DNA of 64,000 bases from Flavobacterium soli DSM 19725 (GCF_000422705.1 NZ_AUGO01000007.1:186001-250000); one strand, 5' to 3'; shown: positions 45,544 through 54,302, numbered from the stretch's first letter. The notes: generated by a model not told the origin, from the letters alone. Numbers and translations: made by a program.

Positions 45544-46566
45544 ATGCGATATGGTAATGAAAATAGAGTTGCTGTGTTTTTTGAAAAGAGCGACGATCTG
45601 ATTGCGCGAATAAAAAAAATTGATGGTGCGAGATGGAGCCAAACCTTAAAAGTATGGCACTTGCCTGATACCGAAGAACATCGGGTTCGGTTTAAGATTG
45701 CACCACAATTATCAAACCTTCCATCGACAGAAGGGATTGAAAATATTGAAAAATTCAAACAATGGATGCGTTCCAAACGCTATAGTGATCGCACTGTTAC
45801 TACTTATAGCGAGGCTTTGAAATATTTTCTGGTTTTTTACCGAGAGAAACCTTTGACGGGAATTACCAACGAAGATGTAATCATGTACAACAACGAATAT
45901 ATTTTAAAAAACAAGCTTTCGGCTTCTTATCAAAACCAAATCGTAAATGCCATCAAGTTATTCTTTCAGACTATTAGAGACACAAAGATCTTAGTGGATA
46001 AAATTCATCGTCCTAAACGAGGAAAAGTTTTGCCTAACGTTTTGAGCAAAGAAGAGATAAAACTAATTCTAAATGCCCACAGTAACCTCAAACATAGCAT
46101 GATGCTTTCCTTGATTTATAGTTGCGGATTGCGTTGTGGCGAGTTGCTGGCTCTGGAACCCGTGCATATCGATTCTAAAAGAAACATCGTACTTCTCAAA
46201 AACGCCAAAGGCAAAAAAGATAGAATTGCACCTTTGAGCCCAAAAATTTTGGAAATGTTGCGAAATTATTACGCCGTTTTTAAACCCGAAAAATATTTGT
46301 TTGAAGGACAAATCAAAGGACAGCCTTATGATGCCAGAAGCTTGCAACTCCTACTGAAACAAGCTTTACAAAAAGCAGGAATTGCAAAACCAGTTACGCT
46401 ACATTGGCTTCGGCACAGCTATGCCACTCATCTATTAGAAAGCGTGACTGACTTGTGATACATACAAGAATTATTAGGACACAATAGCAGTAAAACCACC
46501 GAAATTTACACGCACGTCAGTACGAAAAGCATTCAACAAATAAAAAGTCCTTTTGATGATTTGTAA
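45544..46566 (+). pseudogene. Tyrosine recombinase (XerC/D-like), broken by a TGA codon
   Basis: The N-terminal about 60 residues contain ARWSQTLKVWHLPDTEEHR, which I associate with a Bacteroidota-specific recombinase family. A core-binding SAM-like domain follows (about 68-145), then the catalytic domain. Arg197 (SCGLRCGE), the basic patch AKGKKDR and His287/Arg290 (LHWLRH) are present. Codon 305 is TGA (46456-46458). The frame then continues with ELLGH (His313) and TEIYTHVS (catalytic Tyr322) to TAA at 46564. The truncated product would lack His313 and Tyr322 and should be inactive. I see no IntI-type insertion between the Arg and His-x-x-Arg motifs. It lies directly upstream of the cassette array, on the same strand. 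Confidence 0.85.
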
Positions 46567-46598
46567 TCTTTTTTAATTACTTTTGAGAAACAATAAAG

Positions 46599-46656
46599 CG
46601 AAACAAACCTTCGCCAATCCGCCCAAATTTGGGTGTATATGCGAAGGTTTGTTTCG
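46599..46656. repeat. Perfect 16-bp inverted repeat at the attI position
   Basis: CGAAACAAACCTTCGC (46599-46614) and its exact reverse complement (46641-46656) flank a second palindrome, CCCAAATTTGGG (46622-46633). It sits between the recombinase and the first cassette boundary (GTT at 46668). It could be a terminator, an attI-like recombination site, or both. Confidence 0.65.
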
Positions 46657-46696
46657 TATATATACAAGTTATGTGTAATGCCTCGAAAAACTACAA

Positions 46697-47239
46697 ATGA
46701 GAAACATAAAGCCAATTTTCACTATTATCTTAATTCTAACTTTTGCTAATATTTATGCAAATAAGGATAGAATTGAAAAGCCCGAATCTTTCAAATTCGT
46801 ATTCGAAAATAACGAAGTTGTAAACTTGAATTCTGGCGATTCAAAATTAAAAACGGTGTGTGATGAAATAGTAAGCCAAAAAAGAAAGCTAATTGAAGCG
46901 CAGTTGACTTATAAAACTGGAGAAATAATGACGGCAAAATATGACGGTAAAAATTGGAGTTCAATAAAAATATCATACAACGGTGAAGAAATAAGTGTTC
47001 CAAAAAAGAAATTGAAAAAAATTACTGAAATTCATTTTTCAACTTTAAATCTAATCTGGTCGTCGGATAATGAAGTTGCTTTTAATTCATCTTATTTCTT
47101 TCTTGATTTTGAAATTGGAACCGTAAAGTATTATAATAAATTACCAAGCTTGAGTATAATTTTTGAAGAAAAGAAGTTTTCAAATTGCGTCATAGAAAAG
47201 CAAGTAGAAGAAAACGTTACCAAATCATATGATTTTTAA
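46697..47239 (+). CDS. Cassette 1: hypothetical secreted protein
   Basis: 180 aa. The signal peptide KPIFTIILILTFANIYA is followed by a mostly beta-rich protein with no recognised domain. It is the first gene after the recombinase and starts 29 bp inside the cassette boundary (GTT at 46668). It ends shortly before the first complete attC-like element (47255). A function cannot be assigned. Confidence 0.65.
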   Translation: MRNIKPIFTIILILTFANIYANKDRIEKPESFKFVFENNEVVNLNSGDSKLKTVCDEIVSQKRKLIEAQLTYKTGEIMTAKYDGKNWSSIKISYNGEEISVPKKKLKKITEIHFSTLNLIWSSDNEVAFNSSYFFLDFEIGTVKYYNKLPSLSIIFEEKKFSNCVIEKQVEENVTKSYDF

Positions 47240-47254
47240 AATACTGAACGGCAC

Positions 47255-47380
47255 TACACATAACAGCGGTTACCCGCAATAGCTCGTTTATCTTTCTTGG
47301 AAAATACTCTGAACTTCACAATTTCTTATTACATTTATTCTTAACTTGCCGCTACTGCGGGTAGCCGCGGAACGTTAGCA
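47255..47380 (+). repeat. attC-like element 1
   Basis: Runs from TACACATAAC to GTTAGCA. The left arm (GCGGTTACCCGCAATAGC) pairs with the right arm (GCTACTGCGGGTAGCCGC) with two mismatches, and extra bases GGAAC are unpaired next to the terminal GTT. The centre contains TTTATCTTT. Confidence 0.75.
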
Positions 47381-47404
47381 GAAACCCAATTGAAAATCTG
47401 AACT

Positions 47405-48187
47405 ATGAACGAACTCATTTCGCCAAGATATCAAATGCAGCTTGTCCAACAAGTTCATGACAAAATCTGGGAACAATTTAAAAGTTATAAAGACGTACTT
47501 TTCTACATTAGAAAGTGGCACGAGTCCGACGACGCTTATAATTATAATAATCGATGGGAGAATTTTGCAATAAGCCTTGATGTAAATGGCAATATTGATT
47601 TGAAATCTACACTTCATAATATGAAAGGCTATACGATTCTGAAAATTGCTATAGATTTAGGAATCGACACGCCTGACTTCGTACCTTCTATTCCTACTTT
47701 TAAAAATGCAATAAAAGAACAGTACGAAAATGTTTATGACACTTTTATCAAAGCTGTTAAAAACATTGAATCAGATCCGAGTTTGTCTATCGGTTTGGCG
47801 AATTCAGCGTTTGAAAGTTTAATTAAAGAAATCCTTAAGGATGAAAGGTTTTCAAACAAATTAAAAGGTGGAGAAACTCTATATAAACTAATGCAAAGTA
47901 TTATCAATGAGTTTAAATTAAACGAGCCACATTTTCCACCAGAGGCAAAAACCCTTTGTTCATCGCTACTTTCGATAAGTCAGTCTATTGAAAAATTACG
48001 GAGTGAAAAAACAATCTTTCACGGAAAAACAAAAGAAGATCTTCTTATAGATGACTCAATCTATGTTTATTTGACAATTAATGCTTTTACGACCGTGGGA
48101 TTATTTTTAAACTCATATTACAATAGAAAATATCCCCAACCAAAAGTAGAAATTAATGACAACGAAGTCGATGATTTACCGTTCTAG
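47405..48187 (+). CDS. Cassette 2: abortive-infection C-terminal-like protein
   Basis: 260 aa, soluble. The second half (about residues 105-240) resembles the Abi_C domain: helices DPSLSIGLANSAFESLIKEIL, GETLYKLMQSIINEF, ISQSIEKLR, then an Arg-x6-His-Gly (Arg199, His206, IFHGK). That Arg/His pair is reminiscent of HEPN-type RNases. The first half is unassigned. Phage-defence function is inference from this weak domain match. Cassette ends 47374 and 48203 match perfectly over 10 bases. Confidence 0.6.
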   Translation: MNELISPRYQMQLVQQVHDKIWEQFKSYKDVLFYIRKWHESDDAYNYNNRWENFAISLDVNGNIDLKSTLHNMKGYTILKIAIDLGIDTPDFVPSIPTFKNAIKEQYENVYDTFIKAVKNIESDPSLSIGLANSAFESLIKEILKDERFSNKLKGGETLYKLMQSIINEFKLNEPHFPPEAKTLCSSLLSISQSIEKLRSEKTIFHGKTKEDLLIDDSIYVYLTINAFTTVGLFLNSYYNRKYPQPKVEINDNEVDDLPF

Positions 48188-48193
48188 CTGGGC

Positions 48194-48330
48194 TTCTGCT
48201 AACAGCCGTTAGTCGTCAGTGCGGGATTTTTCAGGGTTGAACTTTCGTCTTCACGAAGAATGTTCTATCTTGGCAGAGAGAACTCGGTCCGCTTTCATCC
48301 GCAACTGCGTGAAGCGGCCTCACGTTGGCA
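48194..48330 (+). repeat. attC-like element 2
   Basis: Starts TTCTGCTAAC, which is complementary to the start of cassette 2, not to the element's own right end GTTGGCA. Left arm CGTCAGTGCGG is faced by CCGCAACTGCG on the right. The centre is degenerate. Confidence 0.7.
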
Positions 48331-48371
48331 GACAGTTGACCTGAAAAACGTAAAAAATAAACTAATTTAAA

Positions 48372-48833
48372 ATGAATACAACAATAAGAAAATATATCAA
48401 AACTGATAAAGATGTATGCATAGAATCTTTCAAAAGTAATGTGCCGAAATATTTTGCAGAAGAAGAAATAAAAGATTTTGAGAATTTTCTAATGAGAATT
48501 GAAAAAGATGATAATAAAACACATTTTTATGTTATAGTTTATGACGAAAAAATTATTGGTTGTGGTGGATTTGGAGATAAAGATAGCAATCAAATAATTT
48601 CATTGGCTTGGGGATTAATTCACAAAGATTATCATAAAAAAGGATTTGGTAAAAAACTATTATTACACAGAATTGAAGAAATTAAAAGGCTCAAACCTGG
48701 AGTTCCAATAATTATTGATACAACTCAATATTCTTGTGGATTTTTTGAAAAGTATGGATTTTTCACAACTAAAATAACTAACGATTACTATACAATTGGA
48801 ATGCATCGATACGATATGACATATAGAATTTAA
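48372..48833 (+). CDS. Cassette 3: GNAT family N-acetyltransferase
   Basis: 153 aa. Standard GNAT fold: N-terminal IRKYIKTDKDVCIESF, beta strand IIGCGGFGDKD, then the acetyl-CoA loop HKDYHKKGFGKKLLLHRIEEI (Q/RxxGxG/A-like, about residues 94-114). A FFEKYGFFTT segment near the end is the usual helix-strand after the splayed beta. The substrate is unknown; GNATs are common integron cargo (known for other integrons). Confidence 0.85.
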   Translation: MNTTIRKYIKTDKDVCIESFKSNVPKYFAEEEIKDFENFLMRIEKDDNKTHFYVIVYDEKIIGCGGFGDKDSNQIISLAWGLIHKDYHKKGFGKKLLLHRIEEIKRLKPGVPIIIDTTQYSCGFFEKYGFFTTKITNDYYTIGMHRYDMTYRI

Positions 48834-48913
48834 ACAATAAATAGTTGAGTCAAGAAACGGAAAATATAAAACCTAATTCCGAAAAAAAAAGTTTTAATTA
48901 AAAAAACAACTGA

Positions 48914-49047
48914 TCTGCCAACAGCCGTTTTGCGCTATTGCGAGAAAAGTGCAAAATTGACGTTTATCTTTCGCAAGAAATATTATCTTAGTAGAAAATA
49001 CGCAGTTCAGAAGCTCGCAACAGACGCAAAGCGGCGAAACGTTAGCA
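48914..49047 (+). repeat. attC-like element 3
   Basis: Starts TCTGCCAAC, exactly complementary to the first nine bases of cassette 3 (48324-48332), and ends GTTAGCA. Left arm TTGCGCTATTGCGA faces TCGCAACAGACGCAAA on the right. It contains TTTATCTTTCG in the centre. Confidence 0.75.
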
Positions 49048-49072
49048 TTCATTATAAAAAACTACGGAGAAT

Positions 49073-49918
49073 ATGACAGATTCAGAATCAATTTATGAAA
49101 TAACAGAATGTATCTGTTCTTGGTATGATTTATTGGGCTATGGAAAGCCATTAATGGATGCAAATTGGAATTTAAAAGATAAAAGATGCGAAAGCCAACT
49201 CAAGAGAATTAAGTCCCTTGACCTAACTCACGTAAATAAATTTTCGTCTATACACCGTACCACAAGTTTTACTTTGAATGATGGAATTGTTCTAAACTTT
49301 GATATCAATTCTAAAGTTAAATATTTTAAAAACCAATTAGTTATGGTTTTGGATGACTTATTAATGGAGTATGAGGGTTTAAATTATAACGACGTTGGAA
49401 ATGGTTATCCAGGAGTAAGAGGAATAATTACTTATGGACATCGATATGATTATATGTATGCAGAATCTACTGTTTCTGTTGCCGATAGTTTTACATCTTC
49501 ATTCCATCCTAGAGTATTTCAAATGAATACAGCATTCTCAAAAGCTTATTTAATGGAATCCTCTGGTTCAAGAGCTGGAATTTCAGGAAACTTTTTATAT
49601 ATAGATAAATATCTAATTGATAAAATTGAACACTTAATTCTAGAACAAAATGAAGAAGATTTAAAATTTAGAGTTGAAAAGAACTTAAACAACGCTGATG
49701 AAGATTATTATTTTACTATTTTCCGTAACAATGAAATATTTTTGACATTAGAATTTGACAAAAAAATTGTAGAATATAATCAAAGTGGAATCGATACAAA
49801 GTTATTTAAATATTTACGTAGAATATCATTACAAGACCAACTTGCAAACGAATCTGCTTTTCGAGAAGGACAAAGATATTTACAAATGGAGATTGATGAA
49901 TTTAAAGAAAACGAATAA
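49073..49918 (+). CDS. Cassette 4: cyclase-like-fold protein
   Basis: 281 aa, soluble. The pattern WYDLLGYG (residues 17-24), VRGIITYG (115-122), MNTAFSKAYLMES (151-163) and FLYIDKYLID (174-183) resembles nucleotidyl-cyclase-fold proteins with a D-LLG-type first strand and RG-I-G motif. The usual second metal Asp is not obvious, so catalytic activity is doubtful. Some relatives occur in phage-defence operons; here it is a lone gene. I place this at the level of a fold resemblance only. Confidence 0.6.
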   Translation: MTDSESIYEITECICSWYDLLGYGKPLMDANWNLKDKRCESQLKRIKSLDLTHVNKFSSIHRTTSFTLNDGIVLNFDINSKVKYFKNQLVMVLDDLLMEYEGLNYNDVGNGYPGVRGIITYGHRYDYMYAESTVSVADSFTSSFHPRVFQMNTAFSKAYLMESSGSRAGISGNFLYIDKYLIDKIEHLILEQNEEDLKFRVEKNLNNADEDYYFTIFRNNEIFLTLEFDKKIVEYNQSGIDTKLFKYLRRISLQDQLANESAFREGQRYLQMEIDEFKENE

Positions 49919-49926
49919 ATAACGAG

Positions 49927-50058
49927 TGCTAACAGCCGTTACACGAGATTTGGGCATTAGGATGAATTTAAAGATAGTTTTATACTTGGAAAATTTGGCA
50001 AATCCGAAAGATTACGCATTCTTAATCCCAAACCTCATGTAGCGCCAAGACGTTGTGC
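49927..50058 (+). repeat. attC-like element 4
   Basis: Starts TGCTAAC and ends GTTGTGC. The left arm around ACACGAGATTTGGGCATTA pairs with TTAATCCCAAACCTCATGT on the right. Its left arm is the closest relative of the half site at 699-735. Confidence 0.75.
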
Positions 50059-50083
50059 AACATTTTCAACAGCATCAAAATCA

Positions 50084-50761
50084 ATGGAACGATTTACTCC
50101 TTTGTCAGAAAAAATAGAATGGCAGCTCTTTCAAAGTAACAGTGCAATTGTTGAGTATGCAGTTATCGAAGAAGAATTAAAACAGCTTTATAATTTCTGT
50201 TTGATTTTTCAAAATGCAGTTTTTGATAAAATAAAAAATCTCAAAAGAGGAAAAGAATATTTAGAAAAAAATCCATTCGAAGTTTGCTGCAATTATGATG
50301 GTCTAGAATTTCAAAATATTGACTTTTTACAAGGCTTAGAAGAATTTGAAATTCCAAATTGGTTAGACACTTATAAATTTATTGTTCCTATGAATCAGGT
50401 ATTACTGGTTTCAATCTTTTTGGAAAAATCTTTGAAATCATTATGTTCAGAGTATTCTGTCGAAAATAAATCAAAGGTTTACGGAGGTTATAAGATTAAA
50501 TTGAAAACGGAAATCGGAAAAAGCAAAATCGAAACTTATATAAATTATTTAAAAGAGAACTGTGCGCTTAAAATAGATGCGTCTACAGAAGTTTCGTTTT
50601 TTAATAATAAAATAAGAAGAGTACGAAATTGTTTTGTTCACGGAGATTGGGATGAAATTGAAGAAATGTTTTTAGATTATAATTCAAATGATCTTTTCAT
50701 TATTGTTTCAAAACTATTAGAAGAAATTGAAAAAGCTTATATCAATAAAAACGTTGCTTAA
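50084..50761 (+). CDS. Cassette 5: HEPN-like protein
   Basis: 225 aa, all-helical prediction. Near the C-terminus RNCFVHGDWDE places Arg181 and His186 in the Rx4H arrangement of HEPN ribonucleases, preceded by helix SFFNNKIRRV and followed by a helix. HEPN proteins act as RNases in toxin-antitoxin and defence systems; a nucleotidyltransferase partner is not adjacent. The stop codon lies inside the next element's left end (TTAAC). Confidence 0.6.
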   Translation: MERFTPLSEKIEWQLFQSNSAIVEYAVIEEELKQLYNFCLIFQNAVFDKIKNLKRGKEYLEKNPFEVCCNYDGLEFQNIDFLQGLEEFEIPNWLDTYKFIVPMNQVLLVSIFLEKSLKSLCSEYSVENKSKVYGGYKIKLKTEIGKSKIETYINYLKENCALKIDASTEVSFFNNKIRRVRNCFVHGDWDEIEEMFLDYNSNDLFIIVSKLLEEIEKAYINKNVA

Positions 50762-50889
50762 CCCTCGTTTCAAGCGATTACGGGGTTTTTAGTTGCTGGA
50801 AATTGCGGTTTCACGAAGAAACATTATCTTCGGCAGAGAGAACTCAGTCCGCTTTTCCGGCAACGTCGCGAAGCGGCATAACGTTATAG
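50753..50889 (+). repeat. attC-like element 5
   Basis: GTTGCTTAAC at the left overlaps the stop of the HEPN-like gene and matches the start of cassette 5 (50052 on) in 8 of 10 bases. It ends GTTATAG. The arms are more diverged here than in other elements. Confidence 0.65.
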
Positions 50890-50908
50890 GGTATTTTAAA
50901 AGACGACC

Positions 50909-51349
50909 GTGAAACAGACAATAAACATAATATTCGGACTGACTTTACTTCTTTTCACTGCTTGTGGACAAGTACAAATAAAAACACCTGAAAACGCAAT
51001 GACTAAATTTGACGAATTTAAAAACAAAGAAAAATTTCTACAAGACGACAAACTATTTTATCCAGGAATTGGCGACCAGAGCCTAAAACCTGTTTTGACA
51101 AAAAAAATCAATCTTGCAGCAGACGACTTTAAAAAACTTGCTGACAAAGGAAATGCAACTGACAAAGAATATCAAAACACGATAAAAGTTGGACTTGACC
51201 GATTTTCCGACCTTTATTTACAGCTTGACACAGAAGACCGAGAAAGAGTTTGTAGTTACTTTGAAGAACTAATGGACATTGTTGGACTTGAAAGTTCAGG
51301 CGGACACTTGAACAACTTTATGTATGCTTTTGACCCAAATAAGAATTAA
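50909..51349 (+). CDS. Cassette 6a: lipoprotein, DUF4844-like
   Basis: 146 aa with GTG start. Lipoprotein signal LLLFTAC (Cys19). The mature part is helical: FYPGIGDQSLKPVLTKKINLAADDFK and DTEDRERVCSYFEELMDIVGLESSGG. I recall this pattern as DUF4844, small proteins of unknown function; the name is from memory and tentative. It is followed 3 bp later by a second gene in the same cassette. Confidence 0.6.
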   Translation: MKQTINIIFGLTLLLFTACGQVQIKTPENAMTKFDEFKNKEKFLQDDKLFYPGIGDQSLKPVLTKKINLAADDFKKLADKGNATDKEYQNTIKVGLDRFSDLYLQLDTEDRERVCSYFEELMDIVGLESSGGHLNNFMYAFDPNKN

Positions 51350-51352
51350 ATT

Positions 51353-51817
51353 ATGTTGACTATTGACAAAATAAAAAGGGATTTTTCATACGTAAAAAAG
51401 GCTTGGACTGGAAATTCAGAAGTATATCACGACTCACCGATTTTCCAAGGCTATGGTAATTTATGTGACTTGTATTTTAAATCAAAAGACAAACAAATAA
51501 AACAAGAACAAGTTGACAAATACAATGAATTTAAGGAGAACTTTAAAAGCTATCTACCTGACATTGAAAAGTATATTTTAAGCTCTTTGAAAAATTCAGA
51601 AATGAATTTAAAAGACATAAACAGACTAACAAAATTGACTTTGGACATAATCGAAATACCTTATGACAATTTTAAATACGACTTGGTTTTATTATGCGGT
51701 AAATCCTATAAGAAGTTCCTTTTTTTAACAAGAAATATAGACATAAGAGTTGAATTCAAAAACGGAACAATTAAAACAATCCAAAGAAAAAAAGATACAA
51801 CTGAAGACAATGAATAA
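51353..51817 (+). CDS. Cassette 6b: hypothetical protein
   Basis: 154 aa, soluble, helical first half (WTGNSEVYHDSPIFQGYGNLCDLYF) and a beta-rich end (YDLVLLCGKSYKKFLFLTRNID). No family is recognised. It is co-transcribed with the preceding lipoprotein gene within one cassette, so the two probably function together. Confidence 0.55.
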   Translation: MLTIDKIKRDFSYVKKAWTGNSEVYHDSPIFQGYGNLCDLYFKSKDKQIKQEQVDKYNEFKENFKSYLPDIEKYILSSLKNSEMNLKDINRLTKLTLDIIEIPYDNFKYDLVLLCGKSYKKFLFLTRNIDIRVEFKNGTIKTIQRKKDTTEDNE

Positions 51818-51829
51818 CGAAAGAAAAAC

Positions 51830-51966
51830 GCCCTATAACAGCACCTACCCAAAAGGCGGGGTTTCGTGTTCCAAAGAAAGTTTTGTGGTTAATGGAAGTT
51901 TAGTTTTTCAAATCAAGTTTAGCGCTAAAAATCCCGCCCTTCGGGTAGCCGTGGAACGTTGTGCGA
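51830..51966 (+). repeat. attC-like element 6
   Basis: Starts GCCCTATAAC, matching cassette 6's own start (50883 on) in 9 of 10 bases, and ends GTTGTGCGA. Left arm ACCTACCCAAAAGGCGGG faces CCCGCCCTTCGGGTAGCC on the right, a nearly perfect hairpin, with GGAAC unpaired before GTT. Confidence 0.8.
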
Positions 51967-52004
51967 CAGCTTATAAAACTGAAGCGTAAAAAAAAAATGA
52001 AAAA

Positions 52005-53387
52005 ATGAAAAAAATAAAAATCTTTTTTACACTATTATTTTTGATAAAGGTATTTTCAGCTTCTGCTCAGTTTACTAAAATTCATGATTTTGATGGTGGT
52101 GCTAATGGTGGTTATCCATTCAGTAATCTTTTTTATGACGGAACCTATCTATATGGAGTAACTGTTTATGGAGGTTTATTCAACAGTGGAATTATTTTTA
52201 AAGTAAAACCAGACGGCACGGAATATCTAAAAATTTTTGATTTTAACCCTACGGTTAGTGGCTATCATGCTTATGCAACTCTAATCTCTGACGGAATTTT
52301 TTTGTACGGTACAACTAAAGGGGATGATGGTGTAAACTCGCATGGAACGGTTTATAAAATAAAACCAGATGGAAGTGATTTTACAACACTTCTTACTTTT
52401 AATGGCGCAAACGGCAGTACTCCATGGAGTGGGCTTTTATTAATTGGTGATTCTCTTTATGGAATGACTAATTATGGTGGTACTGATGGTACAATATTTA
52501 AGATAAAAACTGACGGCTCAAATTTTGAAAATTTATTTAATTTTTCAGAAACAACCTCAGGACGTTTTCCATATGGAGAATTAATTTACGATGGAACATT
52601 TTTATATGGAACGACTGCGGGCGGAGGTATTCATTATAGTGGTACTGTATTCAAAATATTACCCGACGGTACAGGATATTCAAAACTAATTGATTTTAAT
52701 AATGCTCCAAGTGGAAACTATCCTTATGGCTCCCTCATTTCAGACGGGACATTTTTGTACGGAACCACAGGAACCGGTGGTGTCAACGATTTTGGAAGTA
52801 TATTTAAAGTCAAACCCGACGGCTCTGAATATCAACAATTACTTAGTTTTGATGGAAATAATGGTCAACAACCAATGGATAATCTTGTCATTTTAGGAGA
52901 TTATATTTACGGAATGACAATGTTTGGAGGTGTTAATAGCATCGGTACTATTTTTAGAATAAAACCTGATGGCACTAGCTTTTCAAAACTCGTCGATTTT
53001 GATGGCACTTCTCACGGTAGCTATCCACGCAGGTCTTTGATTTCAGATGGAACATTTTTATACGGAATGACCTCAGGTGGTGGTATAAATGGAGATGGGG
53101 TTGTACTTAAATTTTTTCCAGAAAACCTAGAGAATTCAGAATTTGATATTCATTCAGATATTACAATTTATCCTAATCCTTCAAATGGTTTAATCAAAAT
53201 AGAAACTCAATCACTAACCAAGTTACAAATTGAAGTATATAACATTCTTGGAGCACTAATCACGCAACAATCTTCATTAAATCAACAAACTGTAATAGAT
53301 CTAACAAATTATTCTGCTGGGGTTTACATTGTAAAAGTACATTATAATGATAACAAAGTAATACACGAGAAAATAGTAATAAAATAG
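52005..53387 (+). CDS. Cassette 7: GloVer-repeat protein with T9SS sorting domain
   Basis: 460 aa. The signal peptide FFTLLFLIKVFSASAQ is followed by about eight tandem repeats of about 40 residues with the pattern LYGxTxxGGxxxxGTIFKIKPDG, i.e. GloVer-type (gloeo-Verruco) propeller-like repeats. The C-terminal about 75 residues (TIYPNPSNGLIKIETQS ... NILGALI ... YSAGVYIVKVHY ... EKIVIK) are a type A sorting domain, so the protein is exported by the type IX system and attached to the surface. It is the largest single-gene cassette. The ligand is unknown. Confidence 0.85.
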   Translation: MKKIKIFFTLLFLIKVFSASAQFTKIHDFDGGANGGYPFSNLFYDGTYLYGVTVYGGLFNSGIIFKVKPDGTEYLKIFDFNPTVSGYHAYATLISDGIFLYGTTKGDDGVNSHGTVYKIKPDGSDFTTLLTFNGANGSTPWSGLLLIGDSLYGMTNYGGTDGTIFKIKTDGSNFENLFNFSETTSGRFPYGELIYDGTFLYGTTAGGGIHYSGTVFKILPDGTGYSKLIDFNNAPSGNYPYGSLISDGTFLYGTTGTGGVNDFGSIFKVKPDGSEYQQLLSFDGNNGQQPMDNLVILGDYIYGMTMFGGVNSIGTIFRIKPDGTSFSKLVDFDGTSHGSYPRRSLISDGTFLYGMTSGGGINGDGVVLKFFPENLENSEFDIHSDITIYPNPSNGLIKIETQSLTKLQIEVYNILGALITQQSSLNQQTVIDLTNYSAGVYIVKVHYNDNKVIHEKIVIK

Positions 53388-53395
53388 AAAGCCGA

Positions 53396-53533
53396 TCGCA
53401 CAACAGCGGTTTGCAATAATGGCTAGTTTGCTTTGTTACCTTGACGTTTTTTCTTCAAGAAAAATATTTATCTTTAACAGAAAATAATCAGTTCCCTGGC
53501 TTCGCTACTGCGTCAAGCTACGAAACTTTAGCG
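53396..53533 (+). repeat. attC-like element 7
   Basis: Starts TCGCACAAC, exactly complementary to the start of cassette 7 (51958-51966). The right end reads TTTAGCG instead of GTTAGCG, a substitution in the core GTT. It contains TTTATCTTTAACAG in the centre. Confidence 0.7.
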
Positions 53534-53576
53534 GTCAGGCTATGACGACCTTGTCCAAACCTGAACAGATAGAAAA

Positions 53577-54302
53577 ATGGACGATAATAAAGATACTAAA
53601 CGACTTTCACGACTAACTGCAATTTTGACAATTTTGCAAACGAAACGACTTTTGACAGCTTCAGCATTAGCGAATAAATTTTCAGTAAGTAACAGGACAA
53701 TTTATAGAGATATAAAAGCACTAGAACAGGCAGGTGTTCCAATACTGACAGAAGACGGAAAAGGTTATTATTTAATGGAAGGTTATAGAATACCACCGGT
53801 AATGTTTACCGAAAGCGAAGCCAATGCGTTAATTACAGCCGAACAACTCATTTTAAAAAATAAAGACGCTTCATTTGTAAAAGAATATTCAGAAGCTATC
53901 AACAAAATAAAATCTGTTTTACGCAACAACACCAAAGACAAAGCAAACTTACTTTCCGACCGAATGGTATTTAGACAAAATGCAGACCACAACCGGACAA
54001 GCAATTATCTATCAACATTACAGCTAGCCTTGACAAATTTCAACCTTGTCAAAATAAAATACCATTCACCCGACACCAATCAAACAACGGAAAGAACAAT
54101 TGAACCTTTTGCCATTTACAGCACACAAGAAAATTGGTTACTCATTGCTTTTTGCTTACTAAGGAAAGATTTCAGAGCATTTCGTTTGGACAGAATTCAA
54201 AACATAGCCACACTCAATAAACAGTTTGAACCACATAAAATAACCTTGCAGGAATATTTCGAAATTTGCAAGGAAAAATATTTTTCACAACCCTTGACAT
54301 AG
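53577..54302 (+). CDS. Cassette 8a: YafY-type HTH/WYL transcriptional regulator
   Basis: 241 aa. N-terminal winged HTH (RLSRLTAILTILQTKRLLTA, SNRTIYRDIKALEQAGVPI, residues about 8-57) followed by a WYL-domain-like region (IEPFAIYSTQENWLLIAFC) with a C-terminal ligand-binding extension. WYL regulators respond to small nucleic acid or metabolite ligands. It is the first gene of a four-gene set; local control of 8b-8d is probable. Confidence 0.85.
   Translation: MDDNKDTKRLSRLTAILTILQTKRLLTASALANKFSVSNRTIYRDIKALEQAGVPILTEDGKGYYLMEGYRIPPVMFTESEANALITAEQLILKNKDASFVKEYSEAINKIKSVLRNNTKDKANLLSDRMVFRQNADHNRTSNYLSTLQLALTNFNLVKIKYHSPDTNQTTERTIEPFAIYSTQENWLLIAFCLLRKDFRAFRLDRIQNIATLNKQFEPHKITLQEYFEICKEKYFSQPLT

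Noticed and set aside
46456..46458. TGA read as selenocysteine or suppressed stop in the recombinase
   Set aside because: There is no SECIS-like context, and the position is most simply explained as a CGA to TGA change.
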